Notes: generated from the letters alone by a model not told the origin. Shown: positions 26,572 to 35,926, counted from the first letter of the stretch. The stretch: DNA of 64,000 nucleotides from Ferrovibrio sp036381655 (GCF_036381655.1 NZ_DASVCJ010000068.1:58912-122911), one strand, 5' to 3'. A program made the numbers and translations.

Positions 26572-27426
26572 TCAGCCGCCCTGTACTCTGGCAAATCCAT
26601 TGTTGACGACGATCACGTCACGCTCCACCAGCCGGGCGCGAAAGGCGCCGCTGCGCCATATCTCGGTGCGGATCGTCTCGCCGGGGAAAACGGGCGACGA
26701 GAATCTCAGGTCCAGAGAGCGCAAGGCAGCAGCGCGATAATCCGCCAAACGGCGCAGGATCGCATGGGTGACCACGCCCAGCGTGCAGAGGCCATGCAAA
26801 ATAGGCCGCGCGAACCTGGCCTTGGCGGCGGTCGCCGGGTCGGAATGTAACGGATTGTCGTCGCCGTTCAGCCGGTAATAGAGCGCCTGCTCGGGCCTGG
26901 TGGGCAGGTCGACCACATAGTCCGGCATCCCCTGCGGCTCCGGATGGGGTGCTTTTACCCGGCCGGAAGGGCCCCCGAAGCCGCCGTCGCCGCGTAAGAA
27001 CGTCGTCGAACGGGTGGTAGCATAGAGCGTCCCGGCAGGATCGCGTATCTGCTTTTCGGAATAAAGCAGGGCACCCCTGCCTTCTCCCTTGTCGACAAGG
27101 CCGGTGACGCGCGTGCGCCCCACCAGTTCGCCTTCGACCGGCAGCGGCCGGTGCCATTCGATGCCTTGCTCGCCATGCACAAGGCGGACAGCGTCCACCC
27201 CGGTCCGCGGATCGCGCAGCCAGAAACCAGGATGGCATAATACCACTGCCATGGAGGGCATCACCTGCAATGCGCGGTGCTGGTCGACAAAGTCGAGCTG
27301 GCGTTCATCCAGCGGATCCTGGCCAAGTCCGATGGACAGGGCGTAGAAGACGGCATCCCGCTTCGTCAGCGTCTGCCGCACTTCCGGAATATTGAAATTC
27401 AGCAGAGTCTCGTAATCAATTGCCAT
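26572..27426 (-). CDS. MaoC family hydratase, double hot-dog enoyl-CoA hydratase type
   Basis: 284 residues as two hot-dog halves. The C-terminal half carries the hydratase-2 signature YRLNGDDNPLHSDPATAAKA with the catalytic Asp/His pair and then RPILHGLCTLGVVT. The N-terminal half (IGLGQDPLDERQLDFVDQHR) is the substrate-cradling FAS1-like half. Such proteins hydrate 2-enoyl-CoA to (R)-3-hydroxyacyl-CoA, often with bulky or branched acyl groups. It lies 103 bp after a thiolase-like gene and DUF35 gene on the same strand. A three-gene module for hydrating and then cleaving an enoyl-CoA is the likely context. Confidence 0.9.
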   Translation of the reverse strand: MAIDYETLLNFNIPEVRQTLTKRDAVFYALSIGLGQDPLDERQLDFVDQHRALQVMPSMAVVLCHPGFWLRDPRTGVDAVRLVHGEQGIEWHRPLPVEGELVGRTRVTGLVDKGEGRGALLYSEKQIRDPAGTLYATTRSTTFLRGDGGFGGPSGRVKAPHPEPQGMPDYVVDLPTRPEQALYYRLNGDDNPLHSDPATAAKARFARPILHGLCTLGVVTHAILRRLADYRAAALRSLDLRFSSPVFPGETIRTEIWRSGAFRARLVERDVIVVNNGFARVQGG

Positions 27427-27529
27427 TGCCGCCCCCTTTCGATCACCGCCTCGGCGGCAAGGCGCGCCCCTTTTCGTCCGGCAGAACAGTCATAGGTGCG
27501 GCGCCAGCTGCCTGGGTCCAGCCAGTCCT

Positions 27530-28684
27530 TCACAGCGCCACCGCTCCGCCCAGCAGAGCGGTGACCTGGCTGGACAAGGTGCCGCCATTGCCATGGCAGA
27601 CAGCTACATCGCAGGTGGGAAGCTGGCGTTCTCCCGCCTCTTTGCGGATCTGCATCACCGCTTCCAGGATCAGGAACATGCCGTACATGCCCGGATGGAT
27701 GCAGGACAGGCCGCCACCGCTCGTATTGACGGCCAGCCTCCCGCCCGGGGCGATAGCGCCATCCTGCACGAAGCGGCCACCTTCGCCTTTCGGGCAGAAA
27801 CCGAGGTCTTCCAGAAAGAGCAATGTCGTGATGGTGAATGCGTCATAAAGCATCACCAGATCGACATCGGATGGCTTCAGCCCCGCCATGGCAAAGGCGC
27901 GCGGGCCGCTTTCTGCGGCCGCCGTGCGGGTCAGATCCTTCATCTGGGTGATCGAGCGATGCGAATGGGCGCCGCCAACGCCGAGCAGATAAACGGGCTT
28001 CTGCTTCATGTCCTTCGCGCGGCCCGCCCGCACCATGACGCAGGCTGCGCCGCCATCGGTCACCAGGCAGCAATCGCGAGCCGTCAAGGGGTCGCTGATC
28101 ATCCGGGATGCAAGCACATCCTCCCGCGAGAGCGGACCCCGCGCGAAGGCATGCGGGTTGAGATTGGCCCATTGGCGGGCCGCGACGGCGATATCAGCCA
28201 GCATCTCTCGCGTCGTGCCGAATTCATGCATGTGGCGCTGCGCCGCCAGCGCATAGGCGGTTATCGGATTACGCGGCTTGAACGGCACTTCATGCCATTG
28301 CGGCTCGCTCATCGAAACCAGCCGGCCACCAGCGGTGCGCTGAGTCGATCCGTAGCAGATCAGCACGGCATTGCAGATGCCGGCATCCAGCGCCAAGGCA
28401 GCCTGCAGCAGATGCATTTCGAACGATGATCCGCCGACATTGGTGCCGTCGAAAAAGCTCGGCTTGATGCCGAGATATTCGGCGACGGACAGGGTCGGAA
28501 AGGCATGGGTGCTGGTCGCGGCGCATAAGCCATCGATATCTTTCAATTCCAGACCGGCATCAGCAATCGCCGCAAGCGCGGCATCGCCCAGAAGCTCGAT
28601 GGCGCTGCGGCCGGGCGCTTCGCCCCAGCCTGCCCCGCCAATACCGACAATCGCCGTCCGTCCGCGCAGGGAAGTTGCCGTCAT
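27530..28684 (-). CDS. Thiolase-like protein without the usual nucleophilic cysteine (candidate acyl-CoA retro-aldolase)
   Basis: 384 residues from ATG 28684 (GAGGG upstream; a TTG at 28702 is the other option). Thiolase fold, but where active thiolases have Cys in a CASG-like motif this protein reads NVGGSSFEMHLLQ at about residues 82-94. The C-terminal end reads NTSGGGLSCIHPGMYG instead of GHPxGATG, with CHGNGG near the end. This pattern belongs to the SCP-2-like branch, including Ltp2, which acts as an aldolase with a DUF35 partner in steroid side-chain breakdown. The DUF35 gene lies 7 bp upstream. Aldolase activity is inference; non-canonical thiolase fold is seen. Confidence 0.82.
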   Translation of the reverse strand: MTATSLRGRTAIVGIGGAGWGEAPGRSAIELLGDAALAAIADAGLELKDIDGLCAATSTHAFPTLSVAEYLGIKPSFFDGTNVGGSSFEMHLLQAALALDAGICNAVLICYGSTQRTAGGRLVSMSEPQWHEVPFKPRNPITAYALAAQRHMHEFGTTREMLADIAVAARQWANLNPHAFARGPLSREDVLASRMISDPLTARDCCLVTDGGAACVMVRAGRAKDMKQKPVYLLGVGGAHSHRSITQMKDLTRTAAAESGPRAFAMAGLKPSDVDLVMLYDAFTITTLLFLEDLGFCPKGEGGRFVQDGAIAPGGRLAVNTSGGGLSCIHPGMYGMFLILEAVMQIRKEAGERQLPTCDVAVCHGNGGTLSSQVTALLGGAVAL

Positions 28685-28691
28685 GCCGCCC

Positions 28692-29066
28692 TCACCGTTC
28701 AACGACGTCGAAAACGACGGTCAACTCGCCGTTGACTTCGGCGATGCGCGCTTTCACCCGGGTGCCGATCGGTGCGGTTTCGACGCCTTCGATACGGGTC
28801 ATCAGGCGCGGCCCTTCATCCAATTCGACCAGGGCGATGTTGTAGCTGCCGGTGCGGGCGCGATTGACCGTAATGGAATAGATACGGCCCAGGCCGGAGG
28901 CTGCCACCCATTCAAGATCCGCGACTCCGCTGCCAGGAGCCGCCACCCGCGGGTAGAAGACGTATTGGCCGGTTGTACGGCTGCGCTGGATCATGAAGCG
29001 CCCTTCCTGCAGGAAGGCGCGATATTGCATTTCAGGCCCTGGTCCGGGCGCGACCTTCGGTATCAT
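28692..29066 (-). CDS. DUF35 OB-fold protein lacking the zinc-ribbon cysteines
   Basis: 124 residues from ATG 29066, which has AGGA 7 bp upstream; the longer frame to 29291 has no site. The OB-fold C-terminal half is clear (GLGRIYSITVNRARTGSYNI, then RIEGVETAPIGTRVKARIAE). In usual family members the N-terminal rubredoxin-like ribbon has two CxxC pairs. Here the matching places read QRSRTTGQYVFYPR and VAAPGSG, with no cysteine in the whole protein. DUF35 proteins bind acyl-CoA and partner with thiolases or aldolases; this one precedes its thiolase-like partner by 7 bp. Confidence 0.85.
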   Translation of the reverse strand: MIPKVAPGPGPEMQYRAFLQEGRFMIQRSRTTGQYVFYPRVAAPGSGVADLEWVAASGLGRIYSITVNRARTGSYNIALVELDEGPRLMTRIEGVETAPIGTRVKARIAEVNGELTVVFDVVER

Positions 29067-29103
29067 ACGTTTCCTCAGCTTACCTGACCGTACCGACCCA
29101 GCC

Positions 29104-29131
29104 ATACTATATGCCATATCGCGAAACACAA
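29104..29131 (-). promoter_or_regulatory. Possible promoter of the DUF35/thiolase-like/MaoC operon
   Basis: On the minus strand TTGTGT (29131-29126) is followed 16 bp later by TAGTAT (29109-29104), about 40 bp before the DUF35 start. It is one of few AT-rich stretches in this gap. Promoter consensus is poorly defined for this kind of organism, so this is tentative. The gap also holds a stem-loop (GACGATGG 29191-29198 with CCGTCGTC 29204-29211). Confidence 0.3.
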
Positions 29132-29332
29132 TCGGCGGGGTTGGCGCGACTGAGCTGGCCCGCGGCATGATCGGCAATGGCCGGTATGGCGACGATGGCG
29201 ATACCGTCGTCATCGACTGCGCCTGCGGGAAACGTGTCGTACGCGTCGGCATGCGCATCGGCTCGCGTCGGTCATCATCGCCAGTCATCATCGACCGGCG
29301 CGATCGGCTGCCGCGTTGCGGCCTCTACAAGC

Positions 29333-30343
29333 TCAGGCCTGAATGTGATGCATGCCGCTTTCGTCGGCTGCATATACCGAGATTTCGGGAAATTTCGGTA
29401 GCAGCGACCGAATCTTCGCGGCATCCAGCAGCGAAAAGGCCGTCGACAAGGCATCCGCCGTGGTCGCATCTTGCGCAACCACGCTGACGCTTCGGCCGAC
29501 CGGCGCCGTGCGGCCGGTGTGCGGATCGATCAGATGGCTGTACCGGCCATCCGCATCGAATACCGTGCCGTACCCCCCAGAGGTCGCCAAGGCACGATCG
29601 ATCAGGTCAAGCTTGCCGATCAGATCGCCTTCCCGCAGGGGATTTCTGATGCCCGCACGCCAGGGCCGTCCATCAGGATGCCGCCCCATAGCGCGGATTT
29701 CGCCAAGATCGACCATGACCTGGCCGATACCCTCGCTACGCAGCAGTTGCGCGATCCGATCCGTTATAAAGCCCTGAGCGATGCCATTGAGCGTCGCCGC
29801 CATGCCGGGACGGCCGAAGGCGATGCGTTCGGGTGCAACGCGCAGCAGCCGCCAATCGACCAATGCCAATGCGGCGCTTACATCGGGCCCTGCCGGAGCG
29901 GCGTCGGCCTGTGCAAAATAACGGGCATAGTGCGCCCATAGCGGCTGCACCGTCACGTCGAAGGCGCCATCGGTCAGCGCACTGATACGCTGCGCGCGGC
30001 TCAGCAACTCGACCATCGCCAGCGGCGGCCGATCGATGGCGCCAAGGCGGTTGAGCCGCGCCAGGACGGAATCGCCATCGTAAAGACTGAAGATGCGCTC
30101 CAGCCGTCGCATTTCCACCACGCTGCGCTCGATCAGCCGATCCGCCACGGTTTTGTCGGGATGCACCAGAATCATGCTGGCATCGGCGCCGAGCGCAATT
30201 CCCTCCCAGCGATGCAAAGGTGTTGGGGTGGATGCGAGAGCCTTGCCCGAGAACAGGGAAACACCGGCTGCCGCCCCGGAGATGGTGATAAAGCGCCGGC
30301 GCGACAGAGCCCCCGGCGAGCAAGAGCCATCAGTTCTGGACAT
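29333..30343 (-). CDS. nosX: FAD:protein FMN transferase of the nos cluster (NosX/ApbE)
   Basis: 336 residues from ATG 30343, placed 10 bp after AGGAGG; ATGs at 30349 and 30352 are closer to it. The N-terminus SRRRFITISGAAAGVSLFSG is a Tat signal. The ApbE core shows DGAFDVTVQPLW, GMAATLNGIAQGFITDRIA, MVDLGEIRAMG, and HLIDPHTGR. ApbE-type enzymes attach FMN covalently to a threonine of partner proteins. In nos clusters the target is the NosR flavin domain. It overlaps the nosL end by 14 bp and is the last nos gene, matching the alphaproteobacterial nosRZDFYLX order. Confidence 0.93.
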   Translation of the reverse strand: MSRTDGSCSPGALSRRRFITISGAAAGVSLFSGKALASTPTPLHRWEGIALGADASMILVHPDKTVADRLIERSVVEMRRLERIFSLYDGDSVLARLNRLGAIDRPPLAMVELLSRAQRISALTDGAFDVTVQPLWAHYARYFAQADAAPAGPDVSAALALVDWRLLRVAPERIAFGRPGMAATLNGIAQGFITDRIAQLLRSEGIGQVMVDLGEIRAMGRHPDGRPWRAGIRNPLREGDLIGKLDLIDRALATSGGYGTVFDADGRYSHLIDPHTGRTAPVGRSVSVVAQDATTADALSTAFSLLDAAKIRSLLPKFPEISVYAADESGMHHIQA

Positions 30344-30890
30344 GATCATCATTCCTCCTCGAAGGAGCTGAGGCAGTCGTGCCGTTATCCGCGTCAGGCG
30401 GCCCCACGACATACTCGTCGGGAATTTCCGCCAGGCGCACGATCCGCCCGCCGTAGGAGTCGACGAAATGCTGCGCCGCCGCCGCATCGCCGAATGGGAT
30501 CGCTTCCTGGGCGCCCATGCCGCCGCGGTTTTTGCTGCCGATCACGAAGACGGCTTTTTTGGCGTCGATCCAGGTTCCCGGTTCCGGATGGCTCCAGTTC
30601 TTCACCTTGGCCATGTCGTTAACGTAGATCGCACGGATATTCCGCGCCTCGCCCGGCATCCGGGTGAACGCGATGGCATCGCGTACCGCCGAAAACCACA
30701 ATGGCGCCTGCCGGTCCGACAGATGGATCTGCCCTTTCGGCCCGGGATGATCGTTGAGCAGCATGCCGCAATAAAAGCCGGCGGTATCCTCGGCGATCTC
30801 CTCAGGCTGCGGCATCACGGCCTGCCGGTCGTTGTCGCAGGCCGTCAATGGCAGGACCAATACAGCCAGCAAAAGCAGAATCCGGATCAT
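30330..30890 (-). CDS. nosL: Nitrous oxide reductase copper-chaperone lipoprotein NosL
   Basis: 186 residues. The lipoprotein signal ends LPLTAC with Cys18 as lipid site. The NosL copper(I) motif is seen as FYCGMLLNDHPGPKGQIHL with Cys41 and Met43. NosL hands copper to the NosDFY system for the CuZ cluster of NosZ in the periplasm. Start overlaps the nosY stop by ATGA. A charged, Ser/Arg/Asn-rich tail follows the core. Confidence 0.95.
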   Translation of the reverse strand: MIRILLLLAVLVLPLTACDNDRQAVMPQPEEIAEDTAGFYCGMLLNDHPGPKGQIHLSDRQAPLWFSAVRDAIAFTRMPGEARNIRAIYVNDMAKVKNWSHPEPGTWIDAKKAVFVIGSKNRGGMGAQEAIPFGDAAAAQHFVDSYGGRIVRLAEIPDEYVVGPPDADNGTTASAPSRRNDDHVQN

Positions 30891-31717
30891 GGCTCTCTCC
30901 GCCCCAAGGCCGCCACCGCCAGGCAGAGCGGCAGCAGGGTCCAGCCGAGCAACGACGCCAGCAGAGCCCAGAGCGGCAGGCGGCCGGTCTGACCCAAACC
31001 GACCATCCCGCTGAGCGCACGAGCGGACTCCGCCGAGGTCAAATTCAAAAGCCGGAAGGCGTCGGCAGGGTTGATCAGCAACAATGCGTCCAGCAAATCG
31101 GCGCTGAGCAGGCGATTCTGTCCGGCGACAAGCACCCCCAGCAAAGCGGCGTCGTACACCAGCACCAGCGCGAACCAGATGCCGACCGCCAGACCGGCAG
31201 CGGTCGCCCGTTCACGCACCAAGACGCTGACCAGCATTCCCAAGGCCAGGAACGCGGCGCCAAGTAACGTCGCCGAGCCGATCAAACCGCCAAAAGCCTG
31301 CCAATCCAGCCCTGCGGCCCGCCCATCCTTTATCACCAGCGCCAGCCCGGCCGCGCCATAACCGAATGCGGTGGCCACCAGCAGGATTGCAAGATGACCG
31401 GTGAATTTCCCCAGCACGACCTGCCAGCGGGCCAGCGGATAGGCCAGCAGCAACAGCAGCGTGCCGCGTTCGGCCTCGCCGACCACCGCATCGAAGGACA
31501 GCAGCAGCGCGATCAGCGGCAGCAGGAAAATGGTTAGGCTGGCCAGGCTGACGACCACAATCGCCAGCGGATCGGCGCCCAGCTCGCCGGTCGGCGTGCT
31601 GCCGAGCAGCGTCAGGCTCAGGGCCAGGACGCCCAGGAGCAGCGTCGTGGCGAGTACCCAGCGGTTGCGAAGTCCGGCCCGCAATTCCTGGCCGGCAATG
31701 ACGAGGGCACCGTTCAT
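30887..31717 (-). CDS. nosY: Nos ABC transporter permease NosY
   Basis: 276 residues from ATG 31717, which overlaps the nosF stop (ATGA); a longer frame upstream would run inside nosF and is not used. About six hydrophobic segments, with the signature VVGEAERGTLLLLLAYPLAR between helices. NosY is the membrane part of the NosDFY complex that feeds CuZ assembly in NosZ. Part of the tightly overlapping nosD-F-Y-L run. Confidence 0.94.
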   Translation of the reverse strand: MNGALVIAGQELRAGLRNRWVLATTLLLGVLALSLTLLGSTPTGELGADPLAIVVVSLASLTIFLLPLIALLLSFDAVVGEAERGTLLLLLAYPLARWQVVLGKFTGHLAILLVATAFGYGAAGLALVIKDGRAAGLDWQAFGGLIGSATLLGAAFLALGMLVSVLVRERATAAGLAVGIWFALVLVYDAALLGVLVAGQNRLLSADLLDALLLINPADAFRLLNLTSAESARALSGMVGLGQTGRLPLWALLASLLGWTLLPLCLAVAALGRREP

Positions 31718-32640
31718 GACAGCGCCTCCTGCTGCCTGGCCAGCAAGGCGCGGTAAATGGCGTCCAGGTTCGGACGTTCGGTCTCGATATCCCGGACGAT
31801 ATCGCCGAGTTGAGCGATGCGGCCAAGCAGGTCGACCTTGGCAGCGGCATCGCAGAGCAGGAGCAGGCGATCCGGTGCGCGCGCCTCGATTTCCGCCCGC
31901 CCAGAAACAGCCTCGAGCACGCGGCCGGTCGTGCAAGGCGTCACCCGCACCGTGATCCGCAGGGCGAGTGCGACACTGTGCTGCAACGCCGGCAGGTCAT
32001 CGCAGGCCAGCAGCCGCCCGCGTCCGATCAGGGCAAAAGCGTCCGCCTTGGTTTCGATCTCAGCCAGCGCATGACTGGATAGCAATATCGCCACGCCATC
32101 GGCGCGCAGGGTGTCCAGCATGGCATAGAATTCCTGCCTTAAGGCCGGATCGAGACCCGTGGTCGGCTCGTCCAGCAGCAAAAGCCGCGGCCGGCCGATC
32201 ATGGCTTGCGCCAGTCCAAGGCGCTGACGCATGCCTTTGGAATAGGTCGAAACGCGGCGATCAATGGCTTCGCCAAGACCGACGCGCTCCAGCAGGGCAT
32301 TGCCGGCGGCCGGTGCCTCGCCCTTCAGGCGACAATAGAACGCCATGATCTCGCGGCCGCTCATTGCTCCCGGAAATGCCACGCTCTCCGGCAGAAAGCC
32401 GATGGCGCGCCGCACTGCGGCTCCGCGGCGTCCCGCAGGATCCTGGCCCAGTATTCGCACCGAGCCTGCGCTCGGCACGATCAAACCAAGCATCAGCTTC
32501 ATCAGCGTGGTCTTGCCGGCGCCGTTGTGGCCGACCAAAGCCATCACCTTGCCGGCTTCGAGCTCAAAGCCGACATCGCGCAGCGCCTCCACCTTGCCGT
32601 AGCGCTTGGCAACGGCGTCGATGGCCACAATGGCCGTCAT
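31714..32640 (-). CDS. nosF: Nos ABC transporter ATP-binding protein NosF
   Basis: 308 residues. Walker A GHNGAGKTTLMKLM at about 38-51, signature region YSKGMRQRLGLAQAMIG, and Walker B LLLLDEPTTGLDP are all present. Energises NosDFY during copper-site maturation of nitrous oxide reductase. Overlaps nosD upstream and nosY downstream by 4 bp each, consistent with translational coupling and fixed stoichiometry. Confidence 0.95.
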   Translation of the reverse strand: MTAIVAIDAVAKRYGKVEALRDVGFELEAGKVMALVGHNGAGKTTLMKLMLGLIVPSAGSVRILGQDPAGRRGAAVRRAIGFLPESVAFPGAMSGREIMAFYCRLKGEAPAAGNALLERVGLGEAIDRRVSTYSKGMRQRLGLAQAMIGRPRLLLLDEPTTGLDPALRQEFYAMLDTLRADGVAILLSSHALAEIETKADAFALIGRGRLLACDDLPALQHSVALALRITVRVTPCTTGRVLEAVSGRAEIEARAPDRLLLLCDAAAKVDLLGRIAQLGDIVRDIETERPNLDAIYRALLARQQEALS

Positions 32641-33929
32641 GGCCGTTCTCCTTCACTGCGCGCCGCATCTCCTGCGGGCGGCTGCATCAACGGCGCCGAA
32701 TCAACCACGCCGCCGGGCTGGATCGCCGGAAAGCGCGCCTGCGCCCAGCGGATCAGATCCACGGTCGGAGAATTGGCCAGCATCTTGGCTTGCGGATACA
32801 TCCATAACAGCTGATCCATGATTCCGTTCGGACGATACGGGCGGTCGGCTATGCCATCGCCGTCCAGATCAAAGGCGGGATTGTCGCTCCAGTAATTTCC
32901 GCGACCCCGTTCTGCCCAGTCCAAGTAGCGCGTTCCGACATATTTCACCTGGTTGCGGTTGCCGATGAAGGCGTTGCCGGAGATGACGTTGCGCTCTGAG
33001 CCGGCCGTGAAGTGGATGCCGATCGGACAGTTCTCGAACCGGTTGCCGCGGATTTCGTTCTTGTTCGCATTATAGAGAAAGAGGCATTTCTCGCCGCCAT
33101 CCTTCACGACGTTGCCGGAGATGTCAGACTCGTTTGCATAATTCAGCATCAGGCCGTGATCGCGATCGCCGATGCTCACATTGTCCCGGATCCGCAGGCG
33201 GCTGGAATACATGATCGCCCAGGCGACGTGATTGCGTTCCGAATGGTTTCCGATGATCTGGCTGTCGTTGGTGTACATGTAATGGATGGCGAAGCGCAGG
33301 TCGCGAAACCAGTTGTCGCGAAAGACATTCTGCCGGCTGGTATTGACGAAAATTCCGTCGCGCCCGTAGCGGATATTGTTGTGCACGACCCGGGCTCCGG
33401 GCGCATTCCAGATCGAAACGCCGTTACCGGCCTCGGCCATGCGCAGATCCCTGCGCCCGACGATTTCATTATCGCGAACGATCGAATCCGCGGCGCCATG
33501 CAGGTAGACGCCGAACAGATTGTTTTCGAAACGGTTGCCGATCACAGCGGCTCGCGACGCCGCCTGATGAGCCAGTATCGCCGAATCCATCGCCGGCAAG
33601 TCGGTGCCCGATCCGCGAATCAGCAAGCCCTCGATACGGGTGTCCGGGGCGCCGATCGTAATGACGCTACCATGTCCGTTTCCCTCGACGATCGCCCCCT
33701 GATCGCCGAGCAGCGTCAGCGGCTTGTCGATCGTGATCGGCCCCTGATGGGTGCCGGCCGATAGACGAAGCACATCGCCCGGCGCTGCCGCCGCAATCGC
33801 CTGCTGCAACGGCACATCCGATGTTATGTGCCGTTCCGCCGCGCCACCCTCCGATACGGCGCCGGCAAGCATCAACAGCCCTGGAAGCAAGGCCGACATA
33901 AAACGCCCGATATGGGAAGGAGAGGTCAT
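32637..33929 (-). CDS. nosD: Nitrous oxide reductase maturation protein NosD
   Basis: 430 residues. After a signal peptide (about 1-30) the protein is a right-handed parallel beta-helix of CASH-type repeats rich in N, G and R (RDNEIVGRRDLRMAEAGNG; IRGNRFENCPIGIHF; YWSDNPAFDLDGDGIADRPY). NosD is periplasmic, docks on NosFY and loads copper and sulfur for CuZ. It lies 54 bp after nosZ, the usual position. Confidence 0.95.
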   Translation of the reverse strand: MTSPSHIGRFMSALLPGLLMLAGAVSEGGAAERHITSDVPLQQAIAAAAPGDVLRLSAGTHQGPITIDKPLTLLGDQGAIVEGNGHGSVITIGAPDTRIEGLLIRGSGTDLPAMDSAILAHQAASRAAVIGNRFENNLFGVYLHGAADSIVRDNEIVGRRDLRMAEAGNGVSIWNAPGARVVHNNIRYGRDGIFVNTSRQNVFRDNWFRDLRFAIHYMYTNDSQIIGNHSERNHVAWAIMYSSRLRIRDNVSIGDRDHGLMLNYANESDISGNVVKDGGEKCLFLYNANKNEIRGNRFENCPIGIHFTAGSERNVISGNAFIGNRNQVKYVGTRYLDWAERGRGNYWSDNPAFDLDGDGIADRPYRPNGIMDQLLWMYPQAKMLANSPTVDLIRWAQARFPAIQPGGVVDSAPLMQPPAGDAARSEGERP

Positions 33930-33983
33930 GGCACTATCTCAGCAGATGGCGGCGCCGGCAGGAAAACTGCCGGCGCCTCCGTC

Positions 33984-35903
33984 TCAGGCCCGTTTCGGCT
34001 CGACCAGCATGCGCCCCTTCATTTCCATATGGAGGGCGTGGCAGAACCACTGGCAGTAATACCAGTAGACGCCTGGCCGGTCGGCGGTGAAGGTGACCGA
34101 TGCCGTCGCCTGCGGCGCGACCTCCATCGCCACGCCATGATTGGCGATGGTGAAGCCATGCGTCAGGTCCTGCACGTCATCCATGTTGGTGACATAGACG
34201 GTAACCTCATCGCCTTCCCTGACGGTGAATTCGGTCAGGCTGAAGGCCGGCGCCACCGAGGTCATGTAGACACGGACCTTGTTGCCGTCACGGATGACGT
34301 CCGCCGCATTCTCGAGATCCACCTTGTCGGCGGCGGCCTGCTTGCGAGCCTCCTCGAACATCGGATCGTCGCGCTTCCAGATGTCGATCGGCTTCACCTT
34401 GGAGCGATGCACGATCATGGCGTCATGCGGCTCCGCGAAGCTCGGGCCGTCATGCACCAGTTTCATCTCGTCGCCCGAGATGTCGATCAACTGGTCGCAT
34501 TCAGGCTTAAGCGGGCCGACATTGAGGAAGCGGTCCTTCGAGAACTTGTTCAGCGACAGCAGCCACTTGCCATCGGCCTCCTTGGTTTCGCCCATTGAGG
34601 TGTGGTTGTGGCCCGGCTGATAATGAACATCCAGCTTCTGGATGATCGGATCGACCTTTTCGCCCTTGAACTTGCGGATCGCCTTGTCGATGTTCCACTT
34701 GCACATCTGGCTGTCGATGAACAGAGTGGTATAGGCATTGCCTCGGTTGTCGAAAGCCGTATGAAGCGGGCCGAGGCCGAGTTCCGGTTCCGCCACCACG
34801 GTGTCGCGCGGCTTGATCTTGTCGTTGAACAGGTCGGGGAACTTGCGCACGTCGAACACGGTGACGGTCGGCGACAGCTTGCCGTTGGCAACGACATGGA
34901 TGCCGTCCGGTGCGGTGTTGATGCCGTGCGGGCTGTTCGGCACCGGCACGTAGCGGGTATAACGCGAGCCATGGCGGCCATCGATCACCGGCACGCCGTT
35001 CATCAGCTTGTAGTCGCCCTTCTTGACCGCGTCCTCGATGCGGGCAATGTCGAAAATGACGATCCAATCCTGCTCGGCGGCAGTCATTTCCGCCAGAGTG
35101 ACGCCGCCCTCGGAATTGTAGCAGGTGGAAAAGGCGTATTTGCCCTGATAGTCAGCATCGACATTGTCCAGATTGCCATCAACCATGACCTGCCAGGCGA
35201 TCTTCATCGTATCCCCGTCGATTGCGGTGAAGATGCCGTGGTACTGCTTCGGATCGTCCAGGATGGTGCCGTCGTTCGGCAGCGGCACGCGATCCTCGCC
35301 ATTGGCGAACACATAGCCGGTGCGCGGGTATTTCTGCGGCCGCAGGCCATGCACCGACAGCATGTTGGGGATTTCGACGATCTTGTCGCATTTCATCACG
35401 TCGCAGCGGATCCGGGCGACCCGGCTGTTCGCCTTGTCGTTGACGAAGACATACCGGCCGTCATAGGTGCCGTTGGTGAACGACATATGGGGGTGATGCA
35501 GATCGCCGTTCAGATAGACGCCGCCGCGCTTTTCCAGGAACTTCTTGGTATTCGGCTGCAGACCTTCCGTCAGGATCTTGCGGCTTTCATTGGTCAGGCC
35601 CCAGCCGGTGGCGCTGCAACGGTTGAAAACCGGGATTCGCATCAGTTCGCGCATGGAGGGCATGCCGATAATGCGCACCTCTCCGGTCTGGCCGCTTGAG
35701 AAGAAGACGTAATATTCGTCCAGCTCGCCTGGGGCGACCTCAGACTTGAGCTTCGATGCCGTCTTGGCGCTGGCAGGCGAGGCAACCAGCCCGCCCGCGA
35801 CGCCCGAGGCGCCCATCAGACCAGCCATCGTGGCCAGCTTGGCACTATTCCCCAGAAGATCGCGCCGGTTCACGCCGGCCGTCTTGTCCTTTTCGTCCGT
35901 CAT
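33984..35903 (-). CDS. nosZ: Nitrous oxide reductase, clade I (Tat-exported)
   Basis: 639 residues from ATG 35903, which has GGAG in range; upstream ATGs at 35915 and 35930 are weaker. Tat signal NRRDLLGNSAKLATMAGLMG. The beta-propeller with CuZ histidines includes DLHHPHMSFTNGTYDGR. The C-terminal cupredoxin has the CuA motif Cys617-x3-Cys621-x3-His625-x2-Met628. It reduces N2O to N2 in the periplasm as the last step of denitrification. The Tat signal and DxHHxH motif mark clade I. No nirK/nirS or norB is in the window. Confidence 0.97.
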   Translation of the reverse strand: MTDEKDKTAGVNRRDLLGNSAKLATMAGLMGASGVAGGLVASPASAKTASKLKSEVAPGELDEYYVFFSSGQTGEVRIIGMPSMRELMRIPVFNRCSATGWGLTNESRKILTEGLQPNTKKFLEKRGGVYLNGDLHHPHMSFTNGTYDGRYVFVNDKANSRVARIRCDVMKCDKIVEIPNMLSVHGLRPQKYPRTGYVFANGEDRVPLPNDGTILDDPKQYHGIFTAIDGDTMKIAWQVMVDGNLDNVDADYQGKYAFSTCYNSEGGVTLAEMTAAEQDWIVIFDIARIEDAVKKGDYKLMNGVPVIDGRHGSRYTRYVPVPNSPHGINTAPDGIHVVANGKLSPTVTVFDVRKFPDLFNDKIKPRDTVVAEPELGLGPLHTAFDNRGNAYTTLFIDSQMCKWNIDKAIRKFKGEKVDPIIQKLDVHYQPGHNHTSMGETKEADGKWLLSLNKFSKDRFLNVGPLKPECDQLIDISGDEMKLVHDGPSFAEPHDAMIVHRSKVKPIDIWKRDDPMFEEARKQAAADKVDLENAADVIRDGNKVRVYMTSVAPAFSLTEFTVREGDEVTVYVTNMDDVQDLTHGFTIANHGVAMEVAPQATASVTFTADRPGVYWYYCQWFCHALHMEMKGRMLVEPKRA

Positions 35904-35926
35904 CTCTGACTCCATTAGATGGTCGT

